Part shown: positions 60,320-64,000 of the stretch, in pieces
Position numbering within the stretch: the first letter of the stretch is position 1
Layout of the letters: each line of letters starts with the position of its first letter
NCBI GenBank assembly: GCA_963839095.1
Contig: CAWIUF010000064.1
Coordinates: forward strand, 248,001-312,000
Source of the DNA: Palsa-504 sp963839095
GTDB lineage: Bacteria; Actinomycetota; Actinomycetes; Streptosporangiales; Streptosporangiaceae
DNA length: 64,000 bases
Direction of reading: 5' to 3'
Made by a program: the position numbers and the translations under genes
Notes under the pieces: model-generated
The model's input: the letters and a program-made list of their open reading frames with translations, nothing else
Told to the model about the DNA's origin: nothing
Databases searched by the model: none

Positions 60320-61912
60320 TCAATCGGTAGTCACACAAAGACATGCTGGTTGCCGAACTGTAACTGCCCGGCGTAAGGAGCCGCGCCGGGCCCCGGCGTA
60401 GCCGAGCAGCGCCGCCAGCCCCAGGGCGCTGCGCGGGGTGTAGGCGATCCGCCACAGCCCGCCGTGCGCGGCCGCGCGGGCCTCGTCCTGCCAGGGATGG
60501 GCCGGGGCCGGGACGGCGCCGGTTTCCAGGTCGTGGACGAGCAGCGCCGCCATGAGCGTCCTGGTGGTGGCGGGCTCGAAGACCTCCACGCCGAACCGGC
60601 CGGCCCCCGCGTACGCCGCCGCCAGCACCCGGTTCCTGGTCACCGACCGGGTGCGGGTCGGCGGGGCGACGTTCATCGAGACGGTGGCGCCGCCGCCCCT
60701 GGCGACCGTGGCACGCCACCGCTGCAGGCGCTTGGCCAGCACGTAGTTCGGTCCCTGCTGGGCGATCAGGCTGTCGCAGATGCCCGGATCGGCCCCGGGC
60801 GGGTAGGCGGGGCGGAGCAGCCGCCCGCCGGACAGCGCCCGCAGCGGGCCGCCGCCGAGCTTCGCCACCGGGGACCGGCTCGCATAGGCGCGAGCCGACT
60901 GCGCGACCGCCTCGGCGGGCACGGCGAACACGTCGGTGGGGGTGGCGAGGAACGCGAGCGAGAGGTCGTTCCGCCCGGCCGCCAGGCGCACGGTCAGCGC
61001 GTCGACGGCGCTGGCGACCCGGACGTTGGCCGCGCCATCGGCGTAGACGTAGTTGCCGAGCGTCAGCGGCCCACTGGTGGCGGCCAGCCAGTCAGCGACG
61101 GCGGGGACGTCGCCGGTGAGGTCGAAGCCCACCCGTTCGGCCAGATCTGGGTGGTCGGCGGGACCGGCGGTCCCTCCTGCGGTGCCGTCGTCCGGCCCTC
61201 CGCGCGCGACCGGGGCGAGCAGCGTTCCGGCGCTGCCCCGCGCCATCGCGAGCACCCGCTGCCAGACGGCCGGGCTCGGCAGGTCGACCGCCGCTACCCG
61301 GACGCCCCAGCCCAGCAGGACCGAGAGCGGGCCGATCTCGGCGCCCGCGCCGAGCACGGCGACCGTGCGGCCGGACAGGGCCAGCATCTGCGGGCTCGCC
61401 GCCACCGTCGCGACGGCGTCCGCGCACGACGGCTCGACGACGCCGGCGGTGACCCACGCCTCCAGCCGCCGCCGCAGGGCATCGCCGCTCAGCCGCTCCC
61501 CCCGGTACGGCACCGAGAGCGTGCGTTCCGCGGTGCCGGTGCCGGTCACCGTGACCGTGTCCAGCTCGCTCCGGGACGCCGCCGAGATCAGCGTGTCCAG
61601 CCCGCTCTCGGTGCCGTCGGGGCCGATGACGCGCATCCGCTGATGCAGCGACGCCAGGCCGTCGCGCGCCACCGATACCGCGGCCTGCCGCGACGCCAGC
61701 CCGGCTTCGATCAGCCTGCGGAAGTGTGCCAGGTAACCCGCGCGCCAGTTGGCTTCCTGGCGGGCGGCGAGCGCCCCGGCCTGGTCCACCCGGCTCAGCG
61801 CGTCGGCGACGACCGCCTGACCCAGTGCCGACGTGCTCCGGCGGCCGTCCGCCGCGACGGGAAAGGCCACTCCGGGCTGCTCGCCGCCGCTCGCCGGCGT
61901 ATTCGCGGTCAC
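60320..61912 (-). CDS. Large conserved Rossmann-fold protein of unknown function
   Basis: 530 residues from GTG 61912. The middle has a clear nucleotide-binding segment RTVAVLGAGAEIGPLSVLLGWGVRVAAVDL near residue 205-235, preceded by helices and YRGERLSGDALRRRLEAWV. Later parts: GNYVYADGAANVRVASAVDALTVRL, RWRATVARGGGATVSMNVAPPTRTRSV, and the end GLWRIAYTPRSALGLAALLGYAGARRGS. No known catalytic motif beyond the Rossmann loop (GAGAEIG). I do not recognise a named family. It stands 13 bases ahead of the modA gene on the same strand, so may be cotranscribed. Confidence 0.7.
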   Translation of the reverse strand: MTANTPASGGEQPGVAFPVAADGRRSTSALGQAVVADALSRVDQAGALAARQEANWRAGYLAHFRRLIEAGLASRQAAVSVARDGLASLHQRMRVIGPDGTESGLDTLISAASRSELDTVTVTGTGTAERTLSVPYRGERLSGDALRRRLEAWVTAGVVEPSCADAVATVAASPQMLALSGRTVAVLGAGAEIGPLSVLLGWGVRVAAVDLPSPAVWQRVLAMARGSAGTLLAPVARGGPDDGTAGGTAGPADHPDLAERVGFDLTGDVPAVADWLAATSGPLTLGNYVYADGAANVRVASAVDALTVRLAAGRNDLSLAFLATPTDVFAVPAEAVAQSARAYASRSPVAKLGGGPLRALSGGRLLRPAYPPGADPGICDSLIAQQGPNYVLAKRLQRWRATVARGGGATVSMNVAPPTRTRSVTRNRVLAAAYAGAGRFGVEVFEPATTRTLMAALLVHDLETGAVPAPAHPWQDEARAAAHGGLWRIAYTPRSALGLAALLGYAGARRGSLRRAVTVRQPACLCVTTD

Positions 61913-61945
61913 GAGAACATCATCGCGCGCGGACTAAGCCGTGCC

Positions 61946-62083
61946 GTGAAGTACCTGCTGATGATCTACGGGAACCAGGAAAAGCGGGCGTCGATACCGG
62001 CGGAGCAATGGCCCGAGGCGAATGCCCGGCAGGACGCGTTCAACCGCCAGTACCGCGAGACCGGCGAGCTGCTGGGCGCGTAA
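61946..62083 (+). pseudogene. YciI/YCII-related protein, N-terminal fragment
   Basis: GTG 61946 opens KYLLMIYGNQEKRASIPAEQ, then ANARQDAFNRQYRETGELLGA, the known first half of the DGPF/YCII family (sigma-factor-associated small proteins). A TAA ends it at 62081-62083; with a base added the frame continues GLGDAAQARLVA before the sequence becomes a copy of modBC at about 62115. So it is cut off by the junction. Confidence 0.6.
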
Positions 62084-62114
62084 GGGCTGGGCGACGCGGC
62101 TCAGGCCCGGCTGG

Positions 62115-63849
62115 TAGCTGTGCGCGTTCGATCGGCGCCTCGACGGCCGGATGCGCAGCTCAGGACGCGGGCGAGCTGGACGGTGATGCTGGTGAAGGTC
62201 TCGATGTCGGCGACGTCTAGGACACGGCACCGTAGCCGCCGGGGTCGCCGACGGTGATGCGCTCGGGCGGATGCACCACAGGATCTCGCTGCCCGCGGGC
62301 AGGTCCCCGGTGGCGGCCGCGATCCGCAGCGTCCCCGCGATGATCTCGCGGGGCCGGCCATGACGCCGGTGACCAGGTTCTGGATCCCGAGCAGGCGGGC
62401 CACCGCGGGCGAGGCCGGGCGGCTGAAGACCTCGGCCCGCGGTCCCGCCTGGAGCAGGCGCCCGCCGTCGATGACGAGGATCTCGTCGGCGAGCAGCGCG
62501 GCCTCTTCCGGGTCGTGGGTGACGAGCACGTGGACAGGCTAGTGTCGTTCTGCAGGCGCCTGAGCTCGCGCGCAGCTCGTCGCGGACGGCGCGTCGAGGG
62601 AGGAGAACGGCTCGTCGAGCAGGACGAGCCGCGGGCGGTGGCTCAGCGCCGGGCCAGGCTGACCGCTGCCGCTGGCCCCCGGACAGCTGGCCCGGCAGGC
62701 GGTCCTGAAGGCCGCCGAGGTGCAGGGTGCCGAGCCACCAGGCGGCCAGCCGGGGTCGGCGCGGACGGCGAACAGCAGCGCTGCCAGACCGTGCGGTCGG
62801 GAACAGGGCCATGCTCGCGGGAGTAGCCGAGACGCGCGCTTCCACGGCACCGCCGAGACCAGCTGGCCGCTGTACCGCACCTCGCCCGCGTCCGGGCCTA
62901 GCAGGCCGGCCAGGGCGCGCAGCGTCATCGACTTCCCGGCGCCCGAGGGACCGAGGATGGCGATCCGGTGGCTGGCGGCCCGGTGGGCCACCGTCAGCCG
63001 GAACGACCCCACCGTGACGTCGAGATCGAAGCTCACGGTGGTCGGCGGCGCCGGGGCCGGCGGGCTCGGCGCGGCCAGCTCGGTCTTCCGGGTCCGGACC
63101 GGCCGGTGCAGCTGGCTGGCCAGCAGCACGACGATGGCGATGCCGAGCGCCAGCGCCGTGGGGGCCTGGGTGGTGGGGATCCCGGTGCTGGAGAACTGCA
63201 CGTAGGTGAAGACGGGCAGCGTGTACGGGTGGTAGGCGAGGAGCACGGTGGCGCCGTACTCGCCGATCGCGCGGAGCCAGGTCATCAGCAGCCCGGCCCG
63301 GATGCCGGGGGCGGCGACGCGCAGGCTCACCCGCCAGAACCGGGCCAGGGGCCGGTGCCCGAGGGTGGCGGCGAGGTCGTCCAGCGCCGGGTCGATGGCG
63401 GCGAACGCCGACCGGGCCGCGACGATCAGGAACGGCGAGGCGACGAAGGTCTGGGCCAGGACCACGCCGACCACCGAGTCGGTGAGGCCGCCGTTGAAGA
63501 ACTGGCCCAGGGTGGTGTACGGGCCGACCAGGTAGATCAGCACCAGCCCGCTGGTCACCGGCGGTATCGCCAGCGGCAGCTGGACCAGGACGCCGATGAC
63601 GGCGACAGCCGGCCCGCGTGACCTGGCGAGCCAGTACGCCAGCGGAATGCCGAACAGCGCCACCAGCACGGAGGTGATGGTGGCGCTGACGACGGAGACT
63701 TCCACCGCCGACCACAGGCCCGGGACGCCGAAGCCCCGGTCACCGGGGGCGGCCAGCCGGATCAGGAAGGCGACGATCGGGACGATCAGGTACAGGGCCA
63801 GCAGCCCGCCCAGCCAGGTGAGCGGGCTGCGTGAGGCCCGGTACGTCAA
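62115..63849 (-). pseudogene. modBC copy: permease half intact, ATPase half frameshifted
   Basis: TTG 63849 opens MTYRASRSPLTWLGG as in the first copy; the permease domain and the Walker A (GPSGAGKS) are unchanged apart from Arg249His, Ala257Thr and similar. After residue about 335 the frame is lost at SAVPWKRASRLL and again several times; a LVTHDPEEAALLADEIL block survives in another frame (62101-62529). The C-terminal TOBE region is cut by the YciI junction. As read it encodes no working ATPase. Confidence 0.75.
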
Positions 63850-64000
63850 GACTGCGGGAGCACGCTCTGCAACGCGGACGGCACGCCGGATCCGGTCACC
63901 TTCGGCGGGCTGACCAGGTCGAACCCGTCCTGCTTGAGGGCCGCCTCCCCGCCGCTGCCGAGCAGGTAATTGACGAACGCCTCGGCACCCGCCTCGTGCG
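63846..64000 (-). CDS. modA copy, C-terminal part at window edge
   Basis: The last 155 bases repeat the end of modA (APHEAGAEAFVNYLLGSGGE then ALQSVLPQS) without a change. Most of the copy lies outside the window, so its state is unknown. Confidence 0.7.
   Translation of the reverse strand, partial: HEAGAEAFVNYLLGSGGEAALKQDGFDLVSPPKVTGSGVPSALQSVLPQS

Larger units (their letters stand above)
62110..64000 (-). repeat. Second copy of the modBC-modA segment
   Basis: From about 62115 the sequence repeats 57575-59480 (offset 4522 at the far end and up to about 4540 near the junction). The first 750 bases have many single-base losses in short runs and some substitutions; 62870-64000 is nearly identical, with clustered substitutions around 63020-63200. 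The copy runs past the window edge. Confidence 0.85.

Noticed and set aside
1..64000. CRISPR arrays, tRNA and rRNA genes
   Set aside because: No spaced direct-repeat array, clover-leaf or rRNA-like segment was found on reading both strands by eye; a covariance-model search would be needed to exclude small RNAs.

Overview
The window is very GC-rich DNA from a mycothiol-using actinomycete. The signs are frequent GTG/TTG starts, leaderless promoters, mycothiol-dependent DinB-fold enzymes, the ergothioneine genes, DUF5999, an mctB/SteA-type cell-envelope operon and the Rv2229c-Rv2228c gene pair. The order (Streptosporangiales-like or a relative) cannot be fixed from the sequence alone. Many genes are whole apart from one or a few single-base indels. 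These cluster at 0-4, 13-14, 28, 30.5-39.2 and 62.1-62.9 kb and look more like uncorrected long-read errors than real decay. I therefore give corrected gene spans and say where the frame breaks.

Layout. 0-3 kb: the end of a surface-polysaccharide locus (glycosyltransferase, asparagine-synthase-like protein, ABC-2 export permease). 3.2-4.7 kb: a 5'-truncated RHS tip followed by a lower-GC candidate immunity gene. 4.8-6.2 kb: a phosphatase lacking the usual RNase H domain, and a zinc-ribbon coiled-coil protein. 6.2-14.5 kb: oxidoreductases, a DUF885 peptidase, a YidC-like insertase, a class V aminotransferase and small membrane proteins. 14.7-18.4 kb: a heterodimeric ABC exporter. 18.4-20.3 kb: a NarL-type two-component pair. 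20.5-24.2 kb: a PMT-family glycosyltransferase, small proteins including DUF5999, and a hydrolase. 24.2-30.3 kb: uvrA, an ornithine-cyclodeaminase-family gene, an MBL-fold hydrolase and a GSA-AM-like aminotransferase. 30.3-35.2 kb: an untidy accessory stretch with palindromic repeats, two head-to-head gene remnants, an oxidoreductase, a hydrolase and a HicA/HicB-like pair.

35.2-45.1 kb is a purine (urate/allantoin) catabolic region: a PucR-type regulator, uraD, uraH, allantoinase, allantoicase, glycerate kinase and a nitrilase-family amidohydrolase. A BNR-repeat/MoaD-like pair and a wHTH/membrane-protein operon sit inside it. Together these genes would take hydroxyisourate through allantoin and allantoate to ureidoglycolate and salvage carbon through glycerate; uricase and the glyoxylate carboligase steps are not in the window.

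45.2-51.1 kb is a five-gene operon with overlapping stops and starts (steA-like, mctB-like, MraY-like, MurJ-like, GT4), fitting envelope or septum assembly. 51.4-57.1 kb is the ergothioneine cluster egtA-egtB-egtC-egtD, interrupted between egtC and egtD by an antisense TnpB-only IS605-type element. 57.2-62.1 kb carries DUF1905, a fused ModB-ModC transporter, its ModA/WtpA-like lipoprotein, an unassigned Rossmann protein and a truncated YciI-like gene. From about 62.1 kb to the window end the modBC-modA segment appears a second time. Its first 750 bp carries many 1-nt deletions and the rest is nearly identical: either a tandem duplication or a contig-end artefact.
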